A program made the position numbers and the translations under genes. From assembly GCF_001427125.1 (NCBI RefSeq), contig NZ_LMGK01000014.1:729-44084 (forward strand): DNA of 43,356 bases. The letters run 5' to 3'. Within the stretch, counting starts at the first letter, position 1, and every line of letters begins with the position of its first letter. The DNA comes from Pseudomonas sp. Root562 (GTDB taxonomy: Bacteria > Pseudomonadota > Gammaproteobacteria > Pseudomonadales > Pseudomonadaceae). Of this stretch, positions 1 to 9,408 are shown piece by piece. The notes beneath the pieces are model-generated. The model was not told the DNA's origin and made no database searches. It was given only the letters and a program-made list of their open reading frames with translations.

Positions 1-1
1 T

Positions 2-532
2 GACACCTTCAAGCGTCCGATCTACGCCGGTAACGCCATCGCGACCGTTCAATCGAACGCTGCGGTCAAGGTCATCACCGTGCGTGCCACCGGTTTCGAC
101 CCGGTTGCCGCTGAAGGTGGTTCCGCTTCGGTTGAATCCGTTGGCGCTGCACACGACGCTGGCATCTCCAGCTTCGTCGGCGAAGAACTGGCCAAGTCCG
201 ATCGTCCGGAACTGACCGCTGCCAAGATCGTCGTTTCCGGCGGCCGCGGCATCGACAAGCTGGGCGCTGCCGTTGGTGCTTCGCGCGCCGCGGTCGACGC
301 AGGTTTCGTACCCAACGACATGCAGGTCGGCCAGACCGGCAAGATCGTTGCTCCACAGCTGTACATCGCCGTCGGTATCTCCGGCGCGATCCAGCACTTG
401 GCCGGCATGAAAGACTCCAAGGTGATCGTGGCGATCAACAAGGACGAAGAAGCGCCGATCTTCCAGGTGGCCGATTACGGCCTGGTAGCAGACTTGTTTG
501 AGGCAGTGCCGCAGTTGCAGCAATTGATCTGA
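2..532 (+). CDS. etfA: Electron transfer flavoprotein subunit alpha, C-terminal part
   Basis: The reading frame is open from base 2 and encodes the last 176 residues of EtfA; the N-terminal part lies outside the window. EtfA pairs with EtfB in the cytoplasm, binds FAD and passes electrons from acyl-CoA and other dehydrogenases to ETF-ubiquinone oxidoreductase. The FAD-binding C-terminal domain is visible: VVSGGRGI, then [37 protein letters not shown] and [20 protein letters not shown], all family signatures. The protein ends normally with a TGA at 530-532, followed by a strong hairpin at 551-572. etfB is expected just upstream of the window. Confidence 0.95.
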   Translation, partial: DTFKRPIYAGNAIATVQSNAAVKVITVRATGFDPVAAEGGSASVESVGAAHDAGISSFVGEELAKSDRPELTAAKIVVSGGRGIDKLGAAVGASRAAVDAGFVPNDMQVGQTGKIVAPQLYIAVGISGAIQHLAGMKDSKVIVAINKDEEAPIFQVADYGLVADLFEAVPQLQQLI

Positions 533-550
533 ACTTGAAACGATGGGGCC

Positions 551-572
551 AGGCGCTACGTTCGTAGCGCCT
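551..572. terminator. Hairpin between convergent etfA and the sigma-54 activator gene
   Basis: A perfect 10-bp inverted repeat (AGGCGCTACG / CGTAGCGCCT) with a 2-base loop lies between the etfA stop and the stop of the convergent regulator gene. No clear T-run follows on either strand, so its role as a bidirectional terminator is inferred from position and stem strength. Confidence 0.6.
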
Positions 573-580
573 GTGCATGC

Positions 581-2449
581 TCAGTTATAGGAGCCTTTGC
601 CCGGCATTTTGATGCCGTGCTGGTTCACTTTGCGATAGAGAGTTGCACGAGAAATTCCCAATTCTTGTGCGGCCAGCAGAGGTTTCCAACGATTGCGTAC
701 AAGGGTATCAATCAATGTCTGACGTTCGGGGCTGCCCGATACCGCTTCCTGCCCCATTACCGGCGTGCTTGTGCCTAGGGTGGCAGGCAAGTCCTTCACG
801 CCGATGATGTGGCTGGTACAGACTGCACACGCGTAGCGCAGTACGTGATGCAACTGACGCATATTACCTGGCCAGTTGTAGTTCAAGAGCATTTCCAGTG
901 CCGCTTCGCTCAGTTCGAGCTTGTCTCCCGAGCGGTGACACTCCTCATCCAGCAGCCTGTTGATCAGCGCGAGCTTGTCTTTGCGCTCACGCAGCGGCGG
1001 TATGTCGAAGCGCGCACCGCTCAAACGAAAATACAGGTCTTCGCGAAAGCCGCCGGTTTCCACCAGCGTGGAAATATCACGGTGACTGGCGCAAATGACC
1101 TGAATGTCAATCGACTGTGGCCGGGCTCCACCCAACGGCGCCACTTCACCCTCGCTTAGGACCCTGAGCAAGCGAGTTTGTAACATCAGTGGCATATCGC
1201 CAATTTCATCCAGGAATAGCGTACCGCCATCGGCTTGCTGCAGCAGGCCGCGCATGCCTTTGCTGGATGCGCCGGTGAACGCGCCGGCGACGTATCCGAA
1301 CAACTCGCTCTCAATGAGGTTCTCGGGTATCGCCGCACAGTTCACCGCAACGAAGGGTTTGTCACGGCGTTTGCTCGCTCTATGCAGTTGCAGGGCGAAG
1401 TATTCCTTGCCAGCTCCCGTCTCTCCATGGATCAGAACGGGCAACCCGCGGTCCTTGACACGCACGGCCAGCTCTAGTGCTTGGGCGACTTTGGGATCAA
1501 TTGATGAAACGACATTGTTCTCAACGGTCACACTGGTTGGTCTACGTGGAGCTTTGAGTCGAACGTGCAGCCCCATTGAAGGCAGGTAGTGAACACTGTC
1601 GTCGCTGGCGGCAGGTAATCGTGCCGAGCCGAATGCTTCATGGATACTGACGGGAATTCTGCCGTGGCGCTGTAACAAGAGGCGTCGGGCGGCGGGGTTG
1701 AGCGCCTGAATCACTCCATCGCGGTCCCAGGCGAACAGGCATTGTGGCTGGCTGTCGATGTAGCCGGGCAGGGGATGTGCGCGCAGCACCCACAGATCCT
1801 GAGTGCTGTACATGAAATAGGCGTTCTCGATGTCAGTGGCGCTCTGGATGACCATCTGCCTGATCAAGTGCTGACTGCGCCGGTCATCCGGAGAGCGGAT
1901 CGAAGAGACATCCAGAACAGCCAGGATCTCGCCGTTTGGTGAAAACACCGGCGCGGCGGAGCAGGTGATTCCGATAAAAGCGGCGCGGAAGTGGTCGTGT
2001 TTATGAACGGTGACCGGCTGTTTGTCGATCAGGACCGCACAGACGCCCGTTGTTCCTTCTACGCTTTCGGACCAACAGGTCCCGACATCCATGCCCGCGC
2101 GGCGGTATTCGCTGCGTATGGTCGATTCAATGCGGTAGTCAACCGTGCAACCCAGCGTGTCGGTGAGCATCACACAGTAATCGGCTTCACGTACCCGGTT
2201 GTGCAGGCGAGATATCTCATCGCCTGCCAGGTGCAGGAAGTCGTCGACGCGCTCACGGTGCTCATGGAGCTGGTGAGCCTCAAGAATTCTGGGCCCCTGC
2301 AATGAACCAGGGTCGAGTTTATGGTGCTGCACCGAGCGACGCCACGAATCGAGGATGATGTTGGGTACCGGCAGGGTCGGAGCACTTTCGGCAGTGCGTA
2401 ACACTCGACTCACGTGGTCGACGTGAGTCTTTGCGTAGCCAGAGGACAT
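581..2449 (-). CDS. Sigma-54-dependent activator, AcoR-like (GAF, AAA+, Fis)
   Basis: A 622-residue bacterial enhancer-binding protein. An N-terminal ligand-sensing region of AcoR type (about residues 70-220, with GTCWSE and GTTGVCAV resembling the AcoR GAF region) is followed by the AAA+ domain. That domain has Walker A GETGAGKE (about 342-349), the sigma-54 contact loop GAFTGA (about 389-394) and Walker B GTLFLDEIGD (about 409-418). A C-terminal Fis-type helix-turn-helix (AAQELGISRATLYRKV) ends the protein. All elements needed to remodel sigma-54 RNA polymerase are intact. It is transcribed divergently from the dehydrogenase/monooxygenase cluster that begins at 2764, upstream of which sit a -24/-12 promoter and inverted repeats, so it is very probably the activator of that cluster. 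AcoR-type proteins respond to small ketones or alcohols; the inducer here is unknown. Confidence 0.93.
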   Translation of the reverse strand: MSSGYAKTHVDHVSRVLRTAESAPTLPVPNIILDSWRRSVQHHKLDPGSLQGPRILEAHQLHEHRERVDDFLHLAGDEISRLHNRVREADYCVMLTDTLGCTVDYRIESTIRSEYRRAGMDVGTCWSESVEGTTGVCAVLIDKQPVTVHKHDHFRAAFIGITCSAAPVFSPNGEILAVLDVSSIRSPDDRRSQHLIRQMVIQSATDIENAYFMYSTQDLWVLRAHPLPGYIDSQPQCLFAWDRDGVIQALNPAARRLLLQRHGRIPVSIHEAFGSARLPAASDDSVHYLPSMGLHVRLKAPRRPTSVTVENNVVSSIDPKVAQALELAVRVKDRGLPVLIHGETGAGKEYFALQLHRASKRRDKPFVAVNCAAIPENLIESELFGYVAGAFTGASSKGMRGLLQQADGGTLFLDEIGDMPLMLQTRLLRVLSEGEVAPLGGARPQSIDIQVICASHRDISTLVETGGFREDLYFRLSGARFDIPPLRERKDKLALINRLLDEECHRSGDKLELSEAALEMLLNYNWPGNMRQLHHVLRYACAVCTSHIIGVKDLPATLGTSTPVMGQEAVSGSPERQTLIDTLVRNRWKPLLAAQELGISRATLYRKVNQHGIKMPGKGSYN

Positions 2450-2543
2450 GGTACCTCCGAATGGTCAGATCTTATTTTTTGTAAAGTTCATTAAAGGCTT
2501 GTTGGGCAGCCCTCACAAGCTGATTCGATCAGCCGTTCCTGCG

Positions 2544-2560
2544 TGAGACATAACATCTCA
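2544..2560. promoter_or_regulatory. Probable upstream activator site (TGAGA-N7-TCTCA)
   Basis: A 5-bp-arm inverted repeat with a 7-base spacer. The same half-sites recur at 2720-2737 with an 8-base spacer. Recurrence of one motif around a sigma-54 promoter, next to the gene of a Fis-HTH activator that binds as a dimer, suggests an operator. Binding is inferred. Confidence 0.45.
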
Positions 2561-2681
2561 GTATTCGCAGCCCGATCGGAGGTGCGAGAGCCATTATGTC
2601 TTTATCAAACCACCAGACTCGACACATTTCATAAGTAGTAAGCCGCTCTATTCTGGGGCTTTCAGCCAATTATTCGAGATT

Positions 2682-2696
2682 TGGCATTCGACTTGC
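2682..2696 (+). promoter_or_regulatory. Sigma-54 (-24/-12) promoter
   Basis: TGGCATTCGACTTGC matches the sigma-54 consensus TGGCAC-N5-TTGC, with the invariant GG (2683-2684) and GC (2695-2696) 12 bases apart. Transcription would start near 2707-2708, about 56 bases before the SDR start codon. Confidence 0.8.
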
Positions 2697-2763
2697 TTTT
2701 ACTGTCTCAGCGAGCCGCGTGAGACGGCCGCATCTCAACAACAATAATGAACAGAGGCATCAA

Positions 2764-3564
2764 ATGAGCGTATCCAAAGCTATCGACTTCTCCCTGACAG
2801 GCAAAGTTGCCCTGGTGACCGGTGCTGGACGTGGTATTGGACAGGGCATTGCGCTGAGCCTGGCCCAGGCTGGCGCTGATCTGGTACTCGCTGATTACGA
2901 CATCGGCATCGCGGAAGAGGCCGCCGCCAAGGTTCGCGCCCTAGGTCGTCAAGCTGTCGCCCTGCAAGTTGATGTAAGTAAGCCCGAGAGCGTCGCCAGC
3001 ATGATCGAACAAGTCAGGAGCGCGTTTGGTCGCCTCGATGTGGCGGTCAACAACGCGGGCGTGGTCAGCCTCGGCAAGGTCGAAGAATTGCCGGTCAGCG
3101 AATGGGACCGGATCATGAACATCAACGCGCGCGGTGTGTTCCTGTGCTGCCAGGCGGAACTCAAATTGATGCGCGAACATAAGCTCGGGCGAATCATCAA
3201 TCTCGCCTCGATCGCCGGCAAAGTCGGATTCCCGGACCTGTCCCATTACAGCGCTTCCAAATTTGCAGTGATCGGCTTTACCAATGCCTTTGCCAAAGAG
3301 GTTGCCCGTGAAGGCATCACCGTCAATGCACTTTGCCCGGGAGTGGTCGGCACTGGCATGTGGCGTGGTGATGAAGGGCTTTCTGCACGCTGGGCTCAGC
3401 CTGGCGAGACGGAAGTGCAGTCCTGGGAGCGCCACCAGTCCAGCCTCCTGCCCCAAGGCGAGGCCCAAACGGTTGAAGACATGGGCCAATTAGCGGTTTA
3501 TCTGGCCTGTGCGCCCCACGTCACCGGACAGGCGATCGCCGTAGATGGCGGCTTCTCGCTCTAG
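2764..3564 (+). CDS. Short-chain dehydrogenase/reductase
   Basis: A 266-residue classical SDR. It shows the cofactor motif TGAGRGIG, the NNAG motif and the catalytic Ser (LASIAG), Tyr and Lys (YSASK). The C-terminal ITVNALCPGVV and GQAIAVDGG signatures are complete. An Asp after the second beta strand (LVLADYD) suggests NAD(H) preference. I place the start at the ATG preceded by AGAGG rather than 45 bases upstream, because the family begins close to the first beta strand. It is the first gene behind the sigma-54 promoter and is followed after 160 bases by the Baeyer-Villiger monooxygenase. The likely role is oxidation of a secondary alcohol to the ketone used by that enzyme; the substrate cannot be read from sequence. 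Confidence 0.9.
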   Translation: MSVSKAIDFSLTGKVALVTGAGRGIGQGIALSLAQAGADLVLADYDIGIAEEAAAKVRALGRQAVALQVDVSKPESVASMIEQVRSAFGRLDVAVNNAGVVSLGKVEELPVSEWDRIMNINARGVFLCCQAELKLMREHKLGRIINLASIAGKVGFPDLSHYSASKFAVIGFTNAFAKEVAREGITVNALCPGVVGTGMWRGDEGLSARWAQPGETEVQSWERHQSSLLPQGEAQTVEDMGQLAVYLACAPHVTGQAIAVDGGFSL

Positions 3565-3724
3565 TTGAGCGAGCGGAAATTTACTAACCCGCTTAACCAA
3601 ATATTTCTTGATCACTTCCCTGGCTGTTCAGTCATGGGAAGCAGATACGGCTTGCTTGCAGCTTTCAAAAACGCGCTGGCGTTAGTTGAAGCCTGCGGCG
3701 AATAGATCGAAACAGGAGAACATA

Positions 3725-5395
3725 ATGACAACTACAGTTCTGGCCAAACGTTCTGTTGGCACCGATATCATTGACTACGACGCCATCGTAATCGGCGCGG
3801 GCTTTGGCGGCATTTACATGCTCAAAAAGTTGCGCGATGAACTCGGTTTGAAAGTTCGAACCTTCGATAAGGCGGGCGGCGTCGGTGGCACCTGGTACTG
3901 GAACCGCTATCCGGGTGCATTATCCGACAGTGAATCCTTCGTCTATTGCTTCTCCTGGGATCGTGAGCTTTGCCAGGAGTGGGACATCACCACGCGTTAT
4001 CTAACTCAGCCGCAAATTCTGTCCTATCTGAACCACGCGGTTGATCGACATGACCTGCGTCGCGATATCCAACTGGAAACTGCGATCACCTCTGCCGTGT
4101 TCGACGAACAAAGCAGCCGCTGGCTCCTCAGCACCGATGATGGACATCAGTACAGCGCCAAGTATCTGGTCACGGCGTTGGGTCTGCTTTCAGCAACCAA
4201 TGTTCCGAAGATCAAGGGCCTTGATCAATTCAAGGGCCAGATGTACCACACCGCCAACTGGCCTGCTGATGCTGTGCTGGAAGGCAAGCGTGTGGGCGTC
4301 ATTGGCACAGGTTCGACAGGTTGCCAGGTCATCACCGCGATTGCCCCGATAGTCGGCCACTTGAGTGTGTTCCAACGTTCCGCGCAATACACAGTGCCGG
4401 TGGGTAACGGCCCACTCAGTCGCGAATACGTGGATGACATCAAACGAAACTACGACGCCATCTGGAAAGAGGTGCGCTCCTCGCGCCTGGCGTTCGGTTT
4501 CCAGGAAAGCGATATTCCAACCATGAGTGTCGATGCCGCCGAGCGAAAATCCATCTTTCAGCGAGCCTGGGACGGTGGCGGCGGTTTTCGCTACATGTTC
4601 CAGACCTTCAATGACATCGCAACCAGCGAAGAAGCGAACATCGCCGCCCAAGACTTTGTGCGGGAAAAAATCGCGGAAATCGTCAAGGACCCGGAAACCG
4701 CGCGCAAGTTGATGCCCCGCGACCTCTATGCGAAACGGCCACTGTGTGACAGCGGTTACTACGCCACCTTCAACCGGGAAAACGTGTCGCTGGTCGATGT
4801 AAAAGCCAATCCTATCGAAGAAATCACCGCCAAGGGCATTCGCACCGCGGACGGGGTGGAACACGAACTGGATGTACTGGTATTTGCCACCGGCTTTGAT
4901 GCCGTGGACGGCAACTACAAGCGCATCGATATACGCGGGCGCGACAATGTGTCGATCAACGATCACTGGGCCGACGGACCTTCGAGTTATCTATCGGTCG
5001 CCACCGCCAACTTCCCCAATATGTTCATGATTCTCGGCCCGAACGGTCCATTCACCAACCTGCCACCCACCATTGAAACCGAAGTTGAATGGGTATCAGA
5101 GCTGATCGGCTTCATGGAGGAAAACGAGTTGGCATGCGTGGAACCCGATCCGCAGAGCGAGCATGAATGGGGTGTGACCTGCCAGGAAATTGCCGATCAA
5201 ACGCTCTTCGCCAAGACCGACTCTTGGATCTTCGGTGCCAACATCCCCGGCAAGAGCAATAAGGTTTACTTCTACATGGGCGGACTGGGGGCATTCAGCG
5301 AACAGCTTACGTCGGTAAAAAACAATGACTACCGAGGCTTCAAGTTCAAGGCCGTGACTGTGTCGGACAAGCACGTGCGTATCGCCCTGCATTGA
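3725..5395 (+). CDS. Baeyer-Villiger monooxygenase (type I, FAD/NADPH)
   Basis: A 556-residue flavoprotein that would insert one oxygen atom into a ketone to give an ester or lactone, using NADPH and O2. It has the FAD Rossmann motif GAGFGG near residue 20, GGTWYWNRYPG, the type I fingerprint FKGQMYHTANWP, and the second Rossmann motif GTGSTG for NADPH. ATGF occurs near the C-terminal FAD-contact region. Length and motif order match cyclohexanone- and hydroxyacetone-type enzymes (about 540-560 residues). The ATG at 3725 has a strong AGGAGA site; an in-frame start at 3686 lacks one. Neighbours (an SDR before it, aldehyde dehydrogenase after it) fit an alcohol-to-ketone-to-ester route. No esterase is encoded in this operon. 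Confidence 0.95.
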   Translation: MTTTVLAKRSVGTDIIDYDAIVIGAGFGGIYMLKKLRDELGLKVRTFDKAGGVGGTWYWNRYPGALSDSESFVYCFSWDRELCQEWDITTRYLTQPQILSYLNHAVDRHDLRRDIQLETAITSAVFDEQSSRWLLSTDDGHQYSAKYLVTALGLLSATNVPKIKGLDQFKGQMYHTANWPADAVLEGKRVGVIGTGSTGCQVITAIAPIVGHLSVFQRSAQYTVPVGNGPLSREYVDDIKRNYDAIWKEVRSSRLAFGFQESDIPTMSVDAAERKSIFQRAWDGGGGFRYMFQTFNDIATSEEANIAAQDFVREKIAEIVKDPETARKLMPRDLYAKRPLCDSGYYATFNRENVSLVDVKANPIEEITAKGIRTADGVEHELDVLVFATGFDAVDGNYKRIDIRGRDNVSINDHWADGPSSYLSVATANFPNMFMILGPNGPFTNLPPTIETEVEWVSELIGFMEENELACVEPDPQSEHEWGVTCQEIADQTLFAKTDSWIFGANIPGKSNKVYFYMGGLGAFSEQLTSVKNNDYRGFKFKAVTVSDKHVRIALH

Positions 5396-5509
5396 TCGAC
5401 GGGACGCAACTGGCAATCACGGATGCATTCGCCTGTAGCGCAGGGCGCACAGGCGAGTGTTGAACAGGTGCGGCTCCGCCGGAGCTGCGCGCCCAATGGA
5501 GAACATGCA

Positions 5510-6958
5510 GTGATACTGAATAACCCTCAACTTTTCCGCCAGCAATCCTATATCGATGGTGAATGGACCTCTGGTGACAGCGCCGCCACCATCACAGTTG
5601 TTAATCCGTCGTCCAATGCCTCCATTGGCCAGGTGCCACGTATGGGCAAGGCCGAGACTCGTCGTGCTATTGCGGCGGCCGAACGCGCGCTACCTTCTTG
5701 GCGTGACCTGTCGGCAAAGGAACGCGCCACTCTGCTGCGGCGCTGGTACAACCTGATCATTGAAAATCAGCACGATCTGGCTCAGATCATGACCCTGGAG
5801 CAGGGTAAGCCACTGCCCGAAGCATTGGGCGAAATCACCTTCGGCGCGTCCTATATCGAGTGGTATGCGGAGGAAGCCAAGCGTGTATACGGGGATATTA
5901 TTCCGGGTGCCACGGACAAACGCCTGCTGGTCATCAAACAGCCCGTCGGAGTTTGCGCAGCCATCACCCCATGGAACTTCCCTAGCGCCATGATCACCCG
6001 CAAAGCTGGCCCTGCATTAGCGGCCGGTTGCACCATGGTCATCAAGCCAGCCTCTCAAACGCCTTTTTCAGCATTGGCGTTGGTCTACCTGGCCGAGCAG
6101 GCGGGCATCCCAAAAGGGGTGTTGTCGGTGGTGACCGGTGCGGCAGCAGAGATTGCAGAAGAGCTGACCAGCAACCCAACTGTGCGCAAAATTTCATTCA
6201 CCGGCTCTACTGAAATCGGCCGTCAGATCATGGAAAAATGCGCTCACGACATCAAGAAAGTCTCGCTGGAGTTAGGCGGTAATGCGCCGTTCATTGTCTT
6301 TGAAGATGCCGATCTTGATGCTGCCGTAGAGGGAGCGTTGGCCTCCAAATTTCGCAATGCCGGGCAAACCTGCGTCTGTGCTAACCGCCTGTATGTCCAC
6401 GACAAGGTATACGACACCTTCATCGACAAGCTCGCTTCAGCGGTGGGCGCACTGAAAATCGGCGACGGTTTTTCTGAGGGCGTCACCCTTGGCCCATTGA
6501 TTGATGGCAAGGCCGTCGCCAAAGTCCGCGAGCATATTGAAGATGCTTTGGCCAAGGGTGCCAAAGTCATCAAAGGAGGCGCCGCCCATGCCCTTGGGGG
6601 CAACTTTTTCGAGCCGACCATCCTGGTGGATGTGCCCGATAGCGCCCGGGTAGCTAAAGAAGAAACCTTCGGCCCGCTCGCGCCAGTCTTCCGCTTCTAC
6701 GATGACGCCGAAGTCATCGGCAAAGCCAACGACACCGAGTTCGGCCTGGCGGCGTATTTCTATACCGCGAACCTGGGAAGGGCGTTTCGCATCGGTGAAG
6801 CCCTGGAGTACGGAATTGTAGGCGTAAACACCGGAATCATCAGTTCCGAAGCCGCGCCCTTCGGCGGTATCAAGGCGTCCGGTGTCGGCCGGGAGGGATC
6901 GAAGTACGGACTCGAGGACTATCTCGAAATCAAGTACCTGTGCCTGGCCGGCATCTAA
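5510..6958 (+). CDS. Succinate-semialdehyde dehydrogenase-type aldehyde dehydrogenase
   Basis: With a GTG start at 5510 the product has 482 residues, the usual length of GabD, and begins ILNNPQLFRQQSYIDGEW like that family; GGAG precedes the GTG. A longer in-frame start at 5423 would add 29 residues that look unrelated. Motifs are intact: TPWNFPSAMITRK, FTGSTEIG, the general-base Glu in LELGGNAP and the catalytic Cys in AGQTCVCANR. The reaction is NAD(P)-dependent oxidation of an aldehyde to the acid, typically a semialdehyde. In this operon it may oxidise the aldehyde formed after ester cleavage of the monooxygenase product; that assignment is inference, and a true gabD elsewhere in the genome is expected. 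Confidence 0.9.
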   Translation: MILNNPQLFRQQSYIDGEWTSGDSAATITVVNPSSNASIGQVPRMGKAETRRAIAAAERALPSWRDLSAKERATLLRRWYNLIIENQHDLAQIMTLEQGKPLPEALGEITFGASYIEWYAEEAKRVYGDIIPGATDKRLLVIKQPVGVCAAITPWNFPSAMITRKAGPALAAGCTMVIKPASQTPFSALALVYLAEQAGIPKGVLSVVTGAAAEIAEELTSNPTVRKISFTGSTEIGRQIMEKCAHDIKKVSLELGGNAPFIVFEDADLDAAVEGALASKFRNAGQTCVCANRLYVHDKVYDTFIDKLASAVGALKIGDGFSEGVTLGPLIDGKAVAKVREHIEDALAKGAKVIKGGAAHALGGNFFEPTILVDVPDSARVAKEETFGPLAPVFRFYDDAEVIGKANDTEFGLAAYFYTANLGRAFRIGEALEYGIVGVNTGIISSEAAPFGGIKASGVGREGSKYGLEDYLEIKYLCLAGI

Positions 6959-6997
6959 CCCGCCACTGTACTTTTTTCAAACAACCACTTTTTTCAT

Positions 6998-7023
6998 GAC
7001 CGCAACGGCGTTGCCCTGCGGTC
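6998..7023 (+). other. Intercistronic stem-loop
   Basis: GACCGCA pairs with TGCGGTC, and an inner GGC-GTT-GCC extends the stem. There is no T-run, so it is more likely an mRNA processing or stability element between the aldehyde dehydrogenase and the porin than a terminator. Confidence 0.4.
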
Positions 7024-7068
7024 TGGCTAACGCTGTGTCGTAAAAACATAAAAACAAGGAAAGTCGAC

Positions 7069-8400
7069 ATGAATACCTATTGGCAACTGCCGTTGGGGCT
7101 TGGGTTGCTGGCGTGCCTACCTGTATCTGTATCAGCAGCAGACTCCTCGCCCCGATGGGGATTGGGAGATTGGGGCGGTGAACGCAGTGAGTTACTGGAA
7201 AAGGGAGTGGACGTTATCGTCGGTTATACCGGAGAAGCGGCCACCAATCTGCAAGGTGGCTACAACCATGATCACACCGCACGCTACACGGCTCAATGGG
7301 CACTCGGCACGCACCTGGATCTGCAAAAGCTCCTTGGCTGGAATGATGCAGAGTTCCAACTTTTGGTGACCGAGCGTAACGGCAACAATCTCTCCAATGA
7401 TCGGATTGCCGACCCTCGTACGGGTCAACTCAGTTCCGTGCAGGAGGTATGGGGACGCGGTCAAACTTGGCGCTTGACCCAGATGTGGTATCGACAGAAG
7501 TTTTTCGACAGTGCCCTGGACCTCAAGCTGGGACGATTGGGTGTCAACGAGGACTTCAACAGTTTTCCTTGTGACTTCCAGAGTCTGTCGTTCTGCAGTG
7601 CTCCCGTCGGCAACGTTGCGGGGGATGTGTGGTACAGCGGTCCCGTTAGCCAGTGGGGGCTGCGAGCCAGGTACAACATCGATCAACAGTGGGCCGTGCA
7701 GATCGGGGTGTACGAGCAAAACCCTTCGAACCTGGAGACCAACAACGGCTTCAAGCTTAGCGGGAGTGGTACCAAGGGTGCACTCGTACCCGTAGAGGTG
7801 ATCTGGACGCCGACGCTGGGCACTGAGTCATTGCCGGGTGAGTACCGCTTGGGCTACTACCACAGCAGTGCCAGCGCGAATGATGTGTACGACGATGTTA
7901 ACGGCCAGCCACAAGGGTTGACCGGCCAGGCACCCAAGTCCCGCAGCAGCAAACATGGCGCGTGGATCATGGGCCAGCAGCAACTCACCACCCATCACGG
8001 CGATGCGTCACGCGGCTTGAGCGTCTTCGCCAGCGTGACCGTACACGACAAGGCCACTAGCGGCATCGAGAGTTTCCAGAACATCGGCGCGGTCTACAGA
8101 GGACCTTTCGATGCCCGGCCGAAGGATGACATCGGTTTGGGAGTCGCTCGGCTGCTGGTCAACGATGACGTGAGCAAACGCCAGCGCCAGATCAATGAAA
8201 GCTCGGGCATCGACGACTACGATAACCCGCAATTCGTCCCCGTTCAGCACAGTGAGTACGACATCGAACTCAACTATGGGATTCATGTTTCCGACTGGCT
8301 GACCGTGCGTCCGAACCTGCAGTACGTCCGTCACCCCGGCGGGGTTTATGAAGTGGATAACGCCTTGGTCGCAGGCCTGAAAATCCAGGCCAGCTTCTGA
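7069..8400 (+). CDS. OprB-like outer-membrane porin
   Basis: A 443-residue protein with a clear signal peptide (hydrophobic LGLGLLACLPVSVSA, cleavage probably after SAA near residue 24). The mature part is rich in alternating, aromatic-bounded beta strands. It contains the carbohydrate-porin (OprB) features RWGLGDWGGERSELLEKG, TRNGNNLS-like VTERNGNNLS, LKLGRLGVNEDF and a strand ending in Phe at the C-terminus (LKIQASF). It would form a substrate channel in the outer membrane. An AAGGA site precedes the ATG. It sits inside the monooxygenase cluster, so it probably admits the substrate of that pathway rather than sugars; that is inference from position. Confidence 0.88.
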   Translation: MNTYWQLPLGLGLLACLPVSVSAADSSPRWGLGDWGGERSELLEKGVDVIVGYTGEAATNLQGGYNHDHTARYTAQWALGTHLDLQKLLGWNDAEFQLLVTERNGNNLSNDRIADPRTGQLSSVQEVWGRGQTWRLTQMWYRQKFFDSALDLKLGRLGVNEDFNSFPCDFQSLSFCSAPVGNVAGDVWYSGPVSQWGLRARYNIDQQWAVQIGVYEQNPSNLETNNGFKLSGSGTKGALVPVEVIWTPTLGTESLPGEYRLGYYHSSASANDVYDDVNGQPQGLTGQAPKSRSSKHGAWIMGQQQLTTHHGDASRGLSVFASVTVHDKATSGIESFQNIGAVYRGPFDARPKDDIGLGVARLLVNDDVSKRQRQINESSGIDDYDNPQFVPVQHSEYDIELNYGIHVSDWLTVRPNLQYVRHPGGVYEVDNALVAGLKIQASF

Positions 8401-8465
8401 CGGTTGACTGACTGGCGTGCCTGCCAACGCGGCTTTTTAGTACTCGCTGTCTGATTTCCCCATAA

Positions 8466-9269
<804 letters not shown>

Positions 9270-9315
9270 GTCTTGACTGACGGTCATGCGTTGCTGAAGC
9301 AATGTCATGCCGAAC

Positions 9316-9352
9316 AGGCGTCGTCCATCACTCAAGCGGATTGACGACGCCT
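9316..9352. terminator. Bidirectional hairpin between convergent operons
   Basis: A perfect 10-bp stem (AGGCGTCGTC / GACGACGCCT) with a 17-base loop lies between the end of the acetoin reductase gene and the end of the leftward luciferase-like operon. It is placed to end both transcripts, although T-runs are weak. Confidence 0.55.
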
Positions 9353-9408
9353 TGTACCGGGGCATTCACCAATACCGTTTTCTTGCGTTAACTCAGCACA
9401 TGGATGTC

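Larger units (their letters stand above)
2450..2763. promoter_or_regulatory. Divergent control region of the monooxygenase cluster
   Basis: This 314-base gap lies between the activator gene (leftward) and the SDR gene (rightward) and has no coding sequence I can support. It contains an inverted repeat TGAGA-N7-TCTCA at 2544-2560, a sigma-54 promoter at 2682-2696, and a second repeat group at 2703-2737 (GTCTCA, TGAGAC, TCTCA). The first repeat lies about 130 bases before the -24 element, a normal distance for an upstream activator site. Confidence 0.7.

Noticed and set aside
5409..5428. A second sigma-54 promoter before the aldehyde dehydrogenase (CTGGCAATCACGGATGC)
   Set aside because: The GG-to-GC spacing is wrong (13 or more bases) and TTGC is not matched.
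2764..6958. Identification as the cyclohexanol (chn) pathway
   Set aside because: The monooxygenase and dehydrogenases are compatible, but no lactone hydrolase or 6-hydroxyhexanoate dehydrogenase is present and the regulator is AcoR-like, so I did not assign chn names.
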